DNA from: Micromussa lordhowensis
Lineage: Eukaryota; Cnidaria; Anthozoa; Scleractinia; Lobophylliidae
Assembly (NCBI GenBank): GCA_964020085.1
Contig: OZ026604.1
Coordinates: forward strand, 9,088,132 to 9,152,131
Reading direction: 5' to 3'
Length of the DNA stretch: 64,000 nucleotides
The notes under the pieces are model-generated. The model was not told the origin of the DNA and did no database searches. It saw only the letters and a list, made by a program, of their open reading frames with translations. Positions 19,691 through 30,091 of this stretch are shown here, piece by piece. The translations under genes were made by a program, and so were the position numbers. The number at the start of each line of letters is the position of its first letter. Position 1 is the stretch's first letter.

Positions 19691-19960
19691 TTGCCCTTTC
19701 CGTAAAAAAAAACAAAAACAAAACAAAAACAACATATCATGAGCAGTCTTTGGGCCCGATTGCATGAGCCGGGCTGGGTCGCTTTGCAGAGACCTCGGCC
19801 GTTAGTTAAACGCAACACAAATCAACTTTGTGACAACATGACAACTGAACCAGCCCGGTTAGCTGGTATTGTTATGCAAAGCGGGCTAGCTCGTCTCCTG
19901 TAGTCAGCCCCTTAGCCTCACTGGATGCGTTTTCTGGTGTTAATGAATGAATGGACGGCT

Positions 19961-20080
19961 TAGGCCCCTTTCGAACGTCGAACTTTACATGTGCCGAATC
20001 TAATGCAAATGAGACAAGTCTTTTTCCTCATTTGCATTAGATTCGCCACATGTAAAGTTCGACGTTTGAAACGGACCTTA
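19961..20080. mobile_element. Foldback MITE, about 120 bp
   Basis: Arms of about 50 bp pair almost perfectly ('cgaactttacatgtgccgaa' against 'ttcgccacatgtaaagttcg', and 'tctaatgcaaatgag' against 'ctcatttgcattaga') around a 13-base centre. A frame crossing it is an artefact of the palindrome. Confidence 0.85.
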
Positions 20081-20379
20081 TAGAAAAAAAAAACAAATTT
20101 GTTTGCAAATGTTGGAAAAGCACGCACAGCTTGTACCCTAAATTCGAGGCTAAACCTGAAGACTAAAGAGCATTGTGGTTCTTTTTGGGAAAAGCCTGAT
20201 AAATTTTGCTGTGAAAACGTGTCTTCAGGGGAAAACAATTTTACCTTAAAAATGTAAATATACCACCGCTGACAGTGTTTGAAAATAAAAATATCCTTAT
20301 CATGTCATGACTGTTTGGTTCTGGTGTTGGGTTATTTTAAAGCTTTCGATTTTCAGAGCAGTGAGTTTCAAAAACTTGA

Positions 20380-20383
<4 letters not shown>

Positions 20384-20428
<45 letters not shown>

Positions 20429-20488
20429 GAGATACTCGGGTTTCCTATCGGTGATGCTAACCAAAATAGGGATATTGTTGCGCGGTTG

Positions 20489-20519
<31 letters not shown>

Positions 20520-20523
20520 TTAA

Positions 20524-20558
<35 letters not shown>

Positions 20559-20778
20559 ACATTTTTCAGAGATAATAAAGTTTCCAATTTGAGAAAGAAC
20601 GCCATACATTGGTTTGTATTTTAAACCTTTTTACAAATAGTATTCATCAATTATCTTTGAAAAGTGCTTGGTTACCCCCAATTTTCTTTTTAGATTGCAA
20701 TAACACCTGTTAAGATCTACATTTGCTGCATAATCATGAACCGGGGCAAAAATACCTTTGAATTAGTAGGCACCGTCC
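20384..20778. mobile_element. 395-bp TTAA-targeting MITE
   Basis: TIRs 'GGACGGTGCCTACTA' and 'TAGTAGGCACCGTCC' are exact and flanked by TTAA at 20380-20383 and 20779-20782, the piggyBac-type hallmark. Subterminal inverted blocks 'aaaattgggggtaacca' and 'tggttacccccaatttt' lie at about 20540 and 20670. It has no coding capacity and its termini differ from those of 13930-14651, so it is a second TTAA family. Confidence 0.88.
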
Positions 20779-20784
20779 TTAAAG

Positions 20785-21477
20785 AAAGCTAACCCTGACT
20801 TTGTCTTGGGTTTTTCTGTCGCAAATGGGGTTTCTATGACAGAACAAAACAGTAACTGCAGAGTAAAGGAAGTGTTTCGTTGCACTGATTTACTTTCCAA
20901 AAAGTTCAATACAGTTCACTGGCGGATCTAGACCCTGAAAGTGGGGCGGTCTCGAGACTCAGTTTGGTATAAAAATTATCGGAGGGCCCGCGGTAAAAAC
21001 TCATATCGTTGACCGCGTTGTTAAACAAATATGTCTCGAAAGTCTATTTTCTTTTCGTGCGCTATTCTGTGAAATTGCTAAAATGCTGATTACAAACTTA
21101 AGGTCTGGTAAACTGTTTTATGAACTAGCATTTTAAAAGAAAAAACGGCAACAGTTTCAAAATGCGAAAAAAACTCCCCCTTTTTGTTTATGGGAAACCT
21201 GCATACATTTTGTGCCTGCATTTGCAAGACTTGAAATAATGCTTGGAACAACTGCAAATTTTAAAGAATTGCACTCCGATAATGAGTTTGTATGTTGGCA
21301 TGACTTACTAATAAAAGCTGTTTCCAAAGAGAAAAAAAGAGAATGTAATGTGCTCTACTATGTCATAGTCCCTGAAGCTAGACTGAACAATCCTAAATTG
21401 AAGTTTTTCGGACGAAGAAACGTAAAGTCAATTTCCCGTAGGGCGAACTAGCGTATAAGCTTGGCCACCAAATAAGT
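20785..21477. other. No gene seen
   Basis: A plus-strand frame at 21212-21451 has no recognisable domain. The rest is AT-rich. I assign nothing. Confidence 0.5.
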
Positions 21478-22302
21478 TCAACTTCTCTCGTACTGCGACC
21501 TTCCCCTATGCCAATATCGATTAAAGATCGACTCGTTGGTCTGCGAGATGGTCTTCTTTGCCCTTGCCTTGGCAAATTCGAGGGTCTCCTCTGCGTTCAT
21601 CTTACCAAGGTCTGGAATTTCCTCGTGATTACAGAATGAGGCTGAGGGCTTGAATGGCAAAGTCTCTTGCTCCTCTAACATTCTTTTAAACTTCTGCTCG
21701 TCGAATATTTTGTACGAAAAACGTCTTGTTTCTCTCGTAAAAATTGGCTGACGACGGTGGGAAACGTCACGGACACTGTCGAGCATGGGGCTTTCTAAGC
21801 GACACAAGATGTGTTGAAAATACTGCTCTGGAACTTGAAAGCAGTCAACATGACACCACTTCCCTGTCGAGAAATCGAAAAAAATAACTCTTAGCAACTG
21901 CTACCAAGTTTTAAAAATGGGTGGTGTTAGGCACTTACCAGGATGATCAGGTACTAGAACGCCAAGCCATTTTAGATATTCTTCTGCCTCTTCATTACAA
22001 AGCGCGACTGCTTTTAGGTTCTCGCAACGATTACCCGATTCGTCTTCAAAGGAGTTTTCTTCTTTAAAGCTGCTGTCGTTATGTCTCAATTCGAAGTGTT
22101 TCCTCAGAGAAACGCCTGTTTTGAACTTCTTTCTGCATAAACGACAAAGTACTGTAAACGGCATGATTCTGAGACTTGACGCCGTAAAGCGAATGTGTCC
22201 TGACTGAAGACTGCAGAGCGTGTGGCAAAAGTCGGCACACAGTGTTGAATGTTCAATTTCTGATTTTCTCTTCAAGTAATGATTTCGAAACAAAGGAAAC
22301 AA
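21478..22302 (-). CDS. C2H2 zinc-finger protein, two exons (22302-21939, 21863-21478)
   Basis: Exon 1 contains a C2H2 finger 'CRLCRKKFKTGVSLRKHFEL' ending in RH, then an acidic stretch. It stops at a 'gtaagt' donor (21938). A 75-bp intron ends in 'tttctcgacag', and exon 2 continues in frame: across the junction the protein reads 'VPDHPGKWCHVDCFQVP'. The 'G-K-W-C-H-V-D-C-F' motif resembles the W-H-x2-C half of PARP-type zinc fingers. Exon 2 ends at a stop near 21478 after a charged region. A better start may be Met at about 22165 ('MPFTVLCRLC'). Open frames and consensus splice sites suggest a living gene; function unknown, probably nuclear. Confidence 0.6.
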
Positions 22303-22701
22303 TGCATTGTCGGTAGAGCATGAAAAAGCCTTAATTTGACGCGTGTATCTTTATTAAAATTTGCATAAAAGTCCAATCTCGCACAAAAAACTAACTACCT
22401 ACTACTACTGAGAATAGCAATGAGAGGGACTGTAAAAATATCCACTAAAACGAAATATGGGAACGTATTATGTAAACTCTGAAGTAAATTATCTTCATTC
22501 AGGATTATTATTTTATATGTCACTGTGGGGCGTGCCCTCAAAAGCGGTGTGTAATGCCGCTAGTAATTGTTAAAGGCCAATGGGGCAGTAAAAGTGCGAT
22601 ATCTTAACACAATTTCTATCACAGCTCCAATGACTCTATTTGGTTCAATTTGGTTTAACTGAAAATCCCTTAGAATAAATTCACGATTACTTGGAAAGAA
22701 C

Positions 22702-22923
22702 ATGTCGAGGTTCAGGAAACATTCTATTGAGGAAAAACGCAGGCGATCAAAGTTGCGGAAACAAAGAAAGAAGAATAAAAGAAAGAATCAGGACACTGTC
22801 AAGCAAGGAACCGTAAACTGCGGAGCAAAGGAAACTGAAAATAGCCAACAAATTAATTTACTGAAGCCCAAGTACCATCGGAATGTCCTTCTTCGTGATT
22901 CATGGTATTTCAGTATCGACTGA
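22702..22923 (+). CDS. Small basic hypothetical ORF
   Basis: A 73-codon frame begins 'MSRFRKHSIEEKRRRSKLRK' and is Lys/Arg-rich in its first half. Its composition resembles the N-terminus of the kinase exon on the other strand (23357-24483), but orientation and sequence differ. It might be an exon or chance. Flanks 22303-22700 and 22925-23350 show no gene. Confidence 0.2.
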   Translation: MSRFRKHSIEEKRRRSKLRKQRKKNKRKNQDTVKQGTVNCGAKETENSQQINLLKPKYHRNVLLRDSWYFSID

Positions 22924-23356
22924 CTCGGAGGCACCAGTTCCCTTACAAACGTACTGACGCACAAGGAAAATCGAACTGACAATGGGACGTCGGTGTCTAC
23001 TTGAAGCCGTATACTGTAGAAAACGGTTCAAAAACCGAAGATGGTTCTAAGCGTTTAAAATCCAAATCTGCTATGGCTGTGTGATCGATAGAATACGGTT
23101 TGTTATTGTTTTTCTCCCTATCTGACATTCTCGAAGCCCGAGTAAAAGACTGACATAAAATTGTATAAACAACATTTAACAGACTTCTGCATAGTAAGAA
23201 AGTATGAACTATTAGTTACGATTTATTTGTCAATTGATATTTGTACCAATACCATAGAAAACATTAAAATTAACGATATAACAGCAGGAATGAAGTTTGT
23301 TTCTTTTCCTTTTTCTCGTTGTTTTTCTTAATTACGGCTAAGTTATCCTTACTTAC

Positions 23357-24483
23357 ATAAAACTACCGTTGACAACTTTGAGCATCCTTGCTAAAGAAAA
23401 AATATCACTGGCAACACTATAAAGCCGTTCTCTTTGGACCTCAGGAGCTAAGTAACTCTTTCCAAAAGAGCCAGTTGCATTTTGTTTTTGCCTGCATTGC
23501 AGCGACCCTAACTTGGTGCTTTTTCCGAAATCTATAAGAATCGGGTTGTACTCCAAGCTCGAGATTCGTTCAAATACTACATTGTTTCCTTTAATGTCAT
23601 TATGAAGGAAGCCTTTTGAATGAACATAGCGCAAAGTAGAACTTATTTTAAGGAAAATGGCAATGCATTTTGCTGGAGTGAGCATGCTTTCAGTGCTGGC
23701 TGCTTGATGGAGAGTTGTACTTTCTTCTTTCAAACCATGGAATTGTGTAACGAGACACATTGGCAAGCTTTTTGCAACCACACCAAAAAGCATCGGCAAA
23801 CTGGCATGATCACCCAATACAGCAATAACCTCTGCTTCATGAAGTAGATTTTTCCTTGCCTTCTCCTTGTCCACTGCGTTATTGCTGTGCTTCATTTGTT
23901 TAACAATTACATCAATTCCTCGATAGTGTGCATGAAAGCACTGTCCATTGCTGCCACTGCCAACGGGATGTGTAAATAGGTAATCCAGATGTTCAGGCAT
24001 CAATTCTTTCAGATCGCGCTTTAATGATTCGTTTCTTGAGATCCCCCTATGCAAAATGTTTTCGCGAGCTGTCTGTCGACATGTCAGCTTTGATTTGGCA
24101 CTTTCGCCTTCTCCGAGTGCCATGCGTAGCATCACGGCCGATCTTGAAAAAGCTTTACGTTGTTCCTCTAGAGAGTTTGTAGTCGTGGAGGCAGACAAAC
24201 GGGTACGCTTGGCGTTGCCTGATCTCCGAGTGGAAGCCGAGGGAACTAGCCGCTTTTCTTTCTTGCTCTCGACCGTGACCACTTCTGCTGCAAATTGTTC
24301 TGGAGGTTTCTTTTCGCTGTTGTCAGGAACATCATTCCCCACTTCTTTGGCTTTCTTCTTCTGACGAGTCCTTTTCCTCCATTCTCTATTTTGTTTGCGC
24401 TTCTCTTCAGGCGTGTTTTTCCTTGATTTTCTCTTTCGTAACTGTGGCTCTTCGAGCTCATCTAAAACTTCTAAGTCTGCCAT
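23357..24483 (-). CDS. Protein kinase-like gene, first coding exon
   Basis: From ATG 24483 (preceded by 'aaa', better than the upstream Met at 24579) 375 codons run to a strong donor 'gtaagtaagg' at 23356. Residues 15-55 are very basic (nuclear localisation-like), 60-160 low-complexity. The kinase fold starts at about 165: 'GSGSNG' loop (175-180), 'VIVKQMK' with Lys195, a Glu in 'LLHEAEVI', catalytic loop 'HNDIKGNNV' (HND instead of HRD, 294-302), 'IDFGKS' (318-323) and 'APE' (346-348). It is cut after 'SDIFS' by the intron, so the rest of the C-lobe must lie in another exon that I could not identify between 22303 and 23350. Catalytic Lys, both Asp residues and APE are intact. Substrate unknown. 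Confidence 0.75.
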
Positions 24484-24707
24484 TTTACTCCTTGGCGGGT
24501 AAAATGAGCAAAGTGTTTGCTGGCGACCAGTCACTAAATAAACAAAAGGGTCATTGTTCTCTCGAAATTTAAGACGCATATATCACAACTTGATGACCGG
24601 TATAGACCGGTGATCGCATCTGTCTACCGGAAATTAAAATGTCGAATCCGTGTTATAAATAGAGGATTATAACGCCTCGCCCGAATAGTGCCGGAGGTGA
24701 TCCAAAA

Positions 24708-24754
24708 GTCCAATACAATTTACTGTAACGACGTTACAGTAAATTGTATGGGAC
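24708..24754. repeat. Near-perfect short palindrome
   Basis: Arms 'atacaatttactgtaacg' (24713-24730) and 'cgttacagtaaattgtat' (24732-24749) are exact around one base. The match extends to 'gtcc...ggac' with one mismatch, giving 23-bp arms. No TIR element boundary is evident. From 24755 to 25595 I see no gene. Confidence 0.9.
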
Positions 24755-25595
24755 TCTCCAGGATACTTACAGTTCAGACGATTTGTGTCCCCTCATATAC
24801 ATGGAAATTTGCAAAAAAAAAACCAGGACCAGAAGTTGGTACCGATATATAAGTTTATATGCTTATATGTTTTTGTCCATTGCAAAAATTTTACGCCGAT
24901 TCCGTTTACGCTTAAGTCTTAATTAAGTTCAGGAGAAATTCTTAAGCGCTTTCGGTGCCACCCACGGTCTGTGGAGGATGCATTTCTGATTACAGGCGGA
25001 CTCAACTGATCAATTTGGGTTGTTAAAAAGCAGGGAGAATATTTCTTACGAGTTGAAATTTAAGCCTAGAAATAATTTTGAGTTTAAGCTCAACGTATGC
25101 ATGCATAACACGATAAATGAATTTGGTTTCCGTGAGCCTAGCTTTCAAGCGATACCTTTTATTTAACTAAATAAAGAGAGACACGCACTTCATAGCCTTC
25201 AACCTAAAGAAATAAATTCTGAACAATTTTCGGAAGCAGCGTTTCTGTAACTAACCTTTATTCCATTCGCAAACCTTTGGAAAGTTATCGTTGAATCACT
25301 TCACCAAGTGTATGAAGTTTGTACTATTTCAAACTGTCCGTTGAGTCTTTTACTTTCGCGATTTCCGATTCCGCCCACACATCTCTGCATCTCGCTGTCA
25401 AAATACTTTTTAATTAATTAATATACTTTCTGCCATCACCAATAACCTTTTCCTTTCCTTTCTTAAAACTTTTTTAACGTGAAATGTTTTCGTCGCTTTG
25501 CTCCGGATTTTGTGTCCGGCGCCGAGTCTGTACTTTCCTTCTGTCAGTCGCTGTGATTGGTTTGTCGCGTCAATCGCATGATTTTGATGAGAATA

Positions 25596-26021
25596 GTAAG
25601 TAGTAAGTAATAACTTTATTTCAACACGATAAAAAGATCAGCATTGCTGGTGGGGTCGTGCAAACAATAATTTCAGAAAATGAAAATTACTAAAACATAT
25701 ATACAATTTAAAATTAAGAATTAAAAATAAAACCTATCAGAAATATTTGTAACCGGGGATTCTGTTTTTAGTTATAGCTAAAATAGGTTCGAAGTTCATT
25801 TCATCGGTGTCAAATTTTCGAAGACAGCGTTTAAAATCTTTCAAGGTTTTAGCCGTTGTTTCCTTGTTCGTTAAACTATTCCATGCAATTGCTCCTCTAT
25901 AACGTAAGGAGTTCCTAATAAAGTTCGTTTCAGGTCTGGGAAGAATGTAGTCCAGTTCTGGACCCCCTCTCCTGTCACGCAACGCCGGGGAGAGAGGGTC
26001 CAGGATCATTTGTCTGCGCAT
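25596..26021 (-). mobile_element. LINE 3' fragment (reverse transcriptase tail and 3' end)
   Basis: The minus-strand frame 26021-25737 reads 'LRYRGAIAWNSLTNKE' and 'TLKDFKRCLRKFD', the conserved C-terminal tail found after the RT thumb of CR1/L2-type LINEs ('YRGA..WN.L...T..FK..L'). The 3' untranslated region ends with 'aataaagttattacttacta' plus short ACTT-like repeats, a common 3' end for these LINEs. The copy is 5' truncated at about 26021, next to the start of the RecQ-like gene. Confidence 0.7.
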
Positions 26022-26085
26022 GCTCGTCGGTTAGTCAGTTTTCTAGCCAACGGCTACTGCGCATTTGTTCACCTAGCTTGGCAAT

Positions 26086-27620
26086 ATGGCGGAAGCTTCG
26101 AAGCTATCGGGTGAAAAGTACAGGAGAATCTTTTCGGAATACGATCCCGTATTTGTAGACGCGGTTAGTTCTGCAGCTTTGTTATGCAACTTGAATTTTT
26201 TTTCCTAAAAAAAGAGCAAATGCAAGCTCTAAGTGAATACGTAAAAGGAAAAGACGTAGTTGGAAATTTACCGACTGGCTATGGGAAAAGTCTCATCTAT
26301 TCACTGTGCCCGCTAGTCTGCGATAATATACGAAACGTTAAGTCAAAGAAAGAGCGGAGTATGCTACTTTTGATATCTCCGTTAACCGCACTCATGGACG
26401 ACCAAAGACTTTCTCTTGCTCAACTTGGTTTGTCAAGTTTGAAACTTACTCCAAACGTGTCCGAAGCAGATATCAGCCGGATTCAAAGTGGTGATATCCA
26501 AGTTATTATCCTTTCTCCAGAGCCGTTCGCATTCATTGTGTCGCCATATACGAAGTACATTGTATCCAATAGTGGTTAGTATTTACATATAATAAATTAC
26601 ATAATTATTATTCTGTTTCAAAACTTGAAAAATACCAAGACAATGACTATGAAAAGATGGAGATGGCATTCACAAATTGTTTCCAGCTAATAATTCGGGA
26701 CCTGAAAGAAAATGGCATTTCTGCAGAGCGAGGTATAGTTCTCTGCTTTAGTCACCGAGATTGCTGCGAGGTGTATGAATACTTTGAAAGAGAGTTAGGT
26801 AAACAGATGTTACATCAAGATTCAAAGGAGAGACTCGTTGACATTTATGTAAAAGTAACAAGTAAGTCTTGTCAAGTCATTCACAGACAGAGCTGGGTGT
26901 CTGCGAATAATCATAGCCTCGGTTGCTTTTGGCATGGGTGTCAATTGTCCTGATGTTCGTAAAGTGATTCATTTTCGGGCACCAGCATCCTTATCAAGTT
27001 ATGTACGAGAGAGTGGTAGAGCAGGTAGCTAGAGACAATCTAGCATCTCAGGCCATTCTATTTTACTCTGCTAAAGAATTTGGTGTAAGGAAGCAAAAAT
27101 AACTAAAGCTGCCACAAATCAGAATGAATTAAAAGAACTTGAGGCAATGAAAGAATATTGTGAGAATACAGAGCTTTGCAGGCGATTTTGTATTCTTAAA
27201 CATTTTGATGGCATTGCAAAAGCAAAGGATGAGTGCTTTGTGTTAACAAAACATGAATGTTATGATATTTGTTTGCCTCTGTGCAAATGCGAAGATTGTG
27301 TTGAGAAAGTGCAAAACCTGGAAACACCTACTGGCAGTGAAACTGAAGAGGCAGAGCCAGAGTCTGCTTTTAATATTCCTGATTGTTTTATTTGTAAAAA
27401 GACACTAAAAGAAAAGCTATATGATTACAAAGATTCACTGAGTCCAGATGTTCTTTTAACAGGATTTTCCGATGAGGTTATTGAACAGATTCTTAAAGTT
27501 TGTGATGTTGTTAACACAGCAAAAGATATCATGGACAAAGTAGACCTCTGGGAGGAGAGACAGGCTCTTTATGTGTTATCTTTAATCCAGCAACTGAGAA
27601 ATACAAGGCTCGATTAACCT
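26086..27620 (+). pseudogene. RecQ-like DNA helicase, decayed
   Basis: A likely start is ATG 26086 within an 'aatATGGCGGaag' context, followed after a T-run frameshift by 'VGNLPTGYGKSLIYSL' (Walker A) and 'LLLISPLTALMDDQ' (motif Ia). The frame then passes directly into helicase-C sequence at 26657 ('ERGIVLCFSHRDCCEVYEYF'), so the DEAH/DEVH box is missing. Motif V/VI ('VAFGMGVNCPDVRKVIHF', 'YVRESGRAG') is in another frame and hit by a stop at 27028. The zinc-binding domain survives at 27147-27320 ('MKEYCENTELCRRFCILKHF' and a Cys cluster). A RecQ helicase would unwind duplex DNA 3' to 5'. This copy cannot act. Confidence 0.8.
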
Positions 27621-27649
27621 TTGCCAAACTACCATTCTACAAAGAGTAG

Positions 27650-28265
27650 AAATTTTGTTATTAGGTCATATTTATTCGGTACTTTATTTGAATGGCTTCA
27701 AGACGCTTAAAGACACTTTGTGGGGAATGAGAAAGGATAGCCCACACCGTCTCGTCTTCACTAGATTTTATTCTTCTCCTTTCCGCTCCATGTTAGATTT
27801 TACATCTCTTCAACTCAACCGAACCAAAAGATTACTTTTACTAAAAGCTCAAATAAAACACAAAACAATTGTTTCTTATCGTCGCGGCACACCTTAGTTA
27901 AAAAACGCTGATTGGCTAGACTCTAATCTTCCAGACATAACAATAACAAAGATTTCCGGACAAACATTCCACGATCACTATTTGATATCTATGCTATTAT
28001 ACTGTTTCCGACAACTTAAAGACCTGCCAAGACTAAAATAGTTACATGTGAGCTTGAATTTGCTAATTTGTCTACACAACAATTGATACTGATGAGACAT
28101 GAAACATGATCTTGGTGAAACATAAATGGACACCATGTGTTATATATTTAAGACTAGCTGAGTGTCCCAGGTGTCCTATATTTCAATGAAATTACTTCAA
28201 CGTTGTTGTTACATTTTACTTTTCAAGAATCACTTTTACATTCAATTGTTATTACTACTATACGG
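27650..28265. other. No gene seen
   Basis: AT-rich sequence downstream of the RecQ-like pseudogene; no domain or repeat boundary recognised. Confidence 0.5.
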
Positions 28266-28274
28266 TGCTTATAT

Positions 28275-28440
28275 GAGCAGTAACCAATCAGGAGCCGAGA
28301 AAGACAATAGGCTATTGTTTCGAGAACAATAGACTCTATTGTTTTCCAAATCCAAGATGGCGGAGGTTATTTTCAGCCAATCAGGAGAAGAATTAAGATT
28401 CAAGATGGCAGTGCCCATGAAAGTCCGCCATGTTGGAAAA
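28275..28440 (+). promoter_or_regulatory. Promoter-like cluster: CCAAT boxes and ATGGCGG motifs
   Basis: Within 160 bp there are 'accaatcagg' (28281) and 'gccaatcagg' (28375) CCAAT boxes, two 'aagatggcgg/aagatggcag' motifs of YY1 type, and an inverted pair around 'acaatag...ctattgt'. Animal TATA-less promoters often combine these. No convincing gene follows on either strand, so it may be a transposon promoter or remnant. Confidence 0.3.
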
Positions 28441-28629
28441 CAACCCACCAGCCTCAACGGAGGACTGGAATCGGTCTCACAGATTTACATTACGACACAA
28501 ATCACGCCAGGGTTTTCGCAAAAATGTCACGCAACTTCAAAATCCATGGGACTAACTTTGATAAATAGGAGTTTGTTTTGGGCGAGAAAAGGCCTGAGAT
28601 CGGTCTTATCGTATTTTTTCCCCTAGGAC

Positions 28630-29510
28630 TCGAGAATTAATCTAGGCACATGTAAATCAAATGAGAAACAATTGTATCTATTAAAAAGTCCTAATTCTTT
28701 ACAAGAGGGACCTGTGTCCACTCCCTTAGTGGGACGACGCCCATAATCATTTTTCACAATACACGTGAATCATTAGTGCGTGCTGACAAAGGGAAAGAGC
28801 GTGTGTTTTGTTAGAAAGGTGTGTGCGCTACTAATTGAAATGCGTCAAGTGGAAATGCAAATCTAAACTCATTGATCTCGACTGTTCCCTTGAGAAAAGC
28901 ATCATTCAAAAGAATCTTAAACAAGCAAAAGACATTTTGAGCCACCGTTGAAGAATTAACATAGCAAGTCAGAGATGAAACGTGAAATGAATTAAAACCG
29001 AGTGCATGCTTAGAAGCTAAACATAACATCTAAGGTATTTCAAACAAACGTTCAAGCTTAAAGTAAAGATCAGACAAACAGATCAAATCACATCGCTCCT
29101 GATTTAACAGCCGTACAAATTATAGTTCGGTCTAAGCGGTTCTGTAACAGTGGCAAGAATAATCCACTTATATCACCCATAGTCGTTTCAAGTTCCTCCA
29201 AAGCGATGCTTAGCTCTTGATCACTTAGTCCCATAATCGCCAAGACAAGAATCCGAAAAAGTGTGTCCAACTTCGTCACAAATAAAGTGATTTTGTTCAA
29301 GTCTGAAAGACTTGTACATAAAAACACCTATCCAGTGAGAATGTGGGGGGTAGGGAGTATCCCACGCAGCACGTGGTTAACATCCATTGACTGGGCAGGG
29401 ATAGGGGGGTATACCTATGTCATGAACTTGTTATAAACAAAGCAAAGAGTCTGATACATAATTATGTCGTTTATTGAATAGTAACATGAAAAACAAAGAG
29501 AGAATTGATT
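28630..29510. other. No gene seen
   Basis: A minus-strand frame at 29088-29327 is hydrophobic and helical but has no recognised domain. A short 'gtgggggg..ggggg' patch lies around 29340-29410. I assign nothing. Confidence 0.5.
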
Positions 29511-29516
29511 ACAACT

Positions 29517-29981
29517 TTAAGTCTTGACCGTCGGTGTTCCACAAAGTGTATCGCTGGGAACTAGACTCCTTTCTAGTTGCTCAGACTCTTGGTCCCAGGC
29601 CCCAAAACGCACGATATTCTCACCAATTTTTCTTTGTTTTTGGTCACGAAGTCTTCGCCTGATCTGTTCCTTATTCTTGGCATAACAAGATCTCCAATAT
29701 TCGTTGATCCGTTCCCTATTGTTTTTACAGTATTGGCTTCGGTAATTTCTGATTTGTTCCTTGTTTTGTTGACAATAGGCTCTCTGGCTGCTGGCGAGCC
29801 TTTCCCTGTTGTTTTCATACCACCTTTTACGACGTGATTTGAGAATATCAGCGTTCTCGGTACGATATCGTTTTTGTCGGGCCAGGATATGCTCTCTGTT
29901 CTTTGCATAATAGTTTTTATGGTAGGCTTTCCTACAATCAACTATCTTCTCATTCCCCGACCGTTGATTGGAGCAATTCAT
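29517..29981 (-). CDS. Repeat protein with Y-x-N-[RK]-E-x-I units
   Basis: Starting at Met 29981 ('MNCSNQRSGNEKIVDC') the protein is built from about seven 13- to 14-residue units of the form 'Y-Y-x-K-N-[RK]-E-[HQR]-I', for example 'YYAKNREHILARQKRY', 'CQQNKEQIRNYRSQY', 'CYAKNKEQIRRRLRD'. It is strongly basic and helical, with regular Cys and Tyr. Similar arrays occur in eukaryotic and viral proteins of unknown role; a nucleic-acid-binding coil is plausible, not shown. The frame is intact to a stop at 29517. The next gene upstream on the same strand starts at 30637. Confidence 0.55.
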   Translation of the reverse strand: MNCSNQRSGNEKIVDCRKAYHKNYYAKNREHILARQKRYRTENADILKSRRKRWYENNRERLASSQRAYCQQNKEQIRNYRSQYCKNNRERINEYWRSCYAKNKEQIRRRLRDQKQRKIGENIVRFGAWDQESEQLERSLVPSDTLCGTPTVKT

Positions 29982-30091
29982 CTTGTGTGGTGTCTTACAA
30001 ATAATGATTAGCACTCTAGAAATCACAAACTCTTATAAGAGTCACATGGCCAATTCAGTGTATCACTCTAAGGTTTAAACCTCCCCTTCCG

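Noticed and set aside
19960..20238. 92-codon minus-strand frame
   Set aside because: Crosses the hairpin MITE 19961-20080; composition follows the palindrome.
28339..28626. Plus-strand frame starting near ATGGCGG motifs
   Set aside because: No domain; the motifs are equally explained as regulatory sites.
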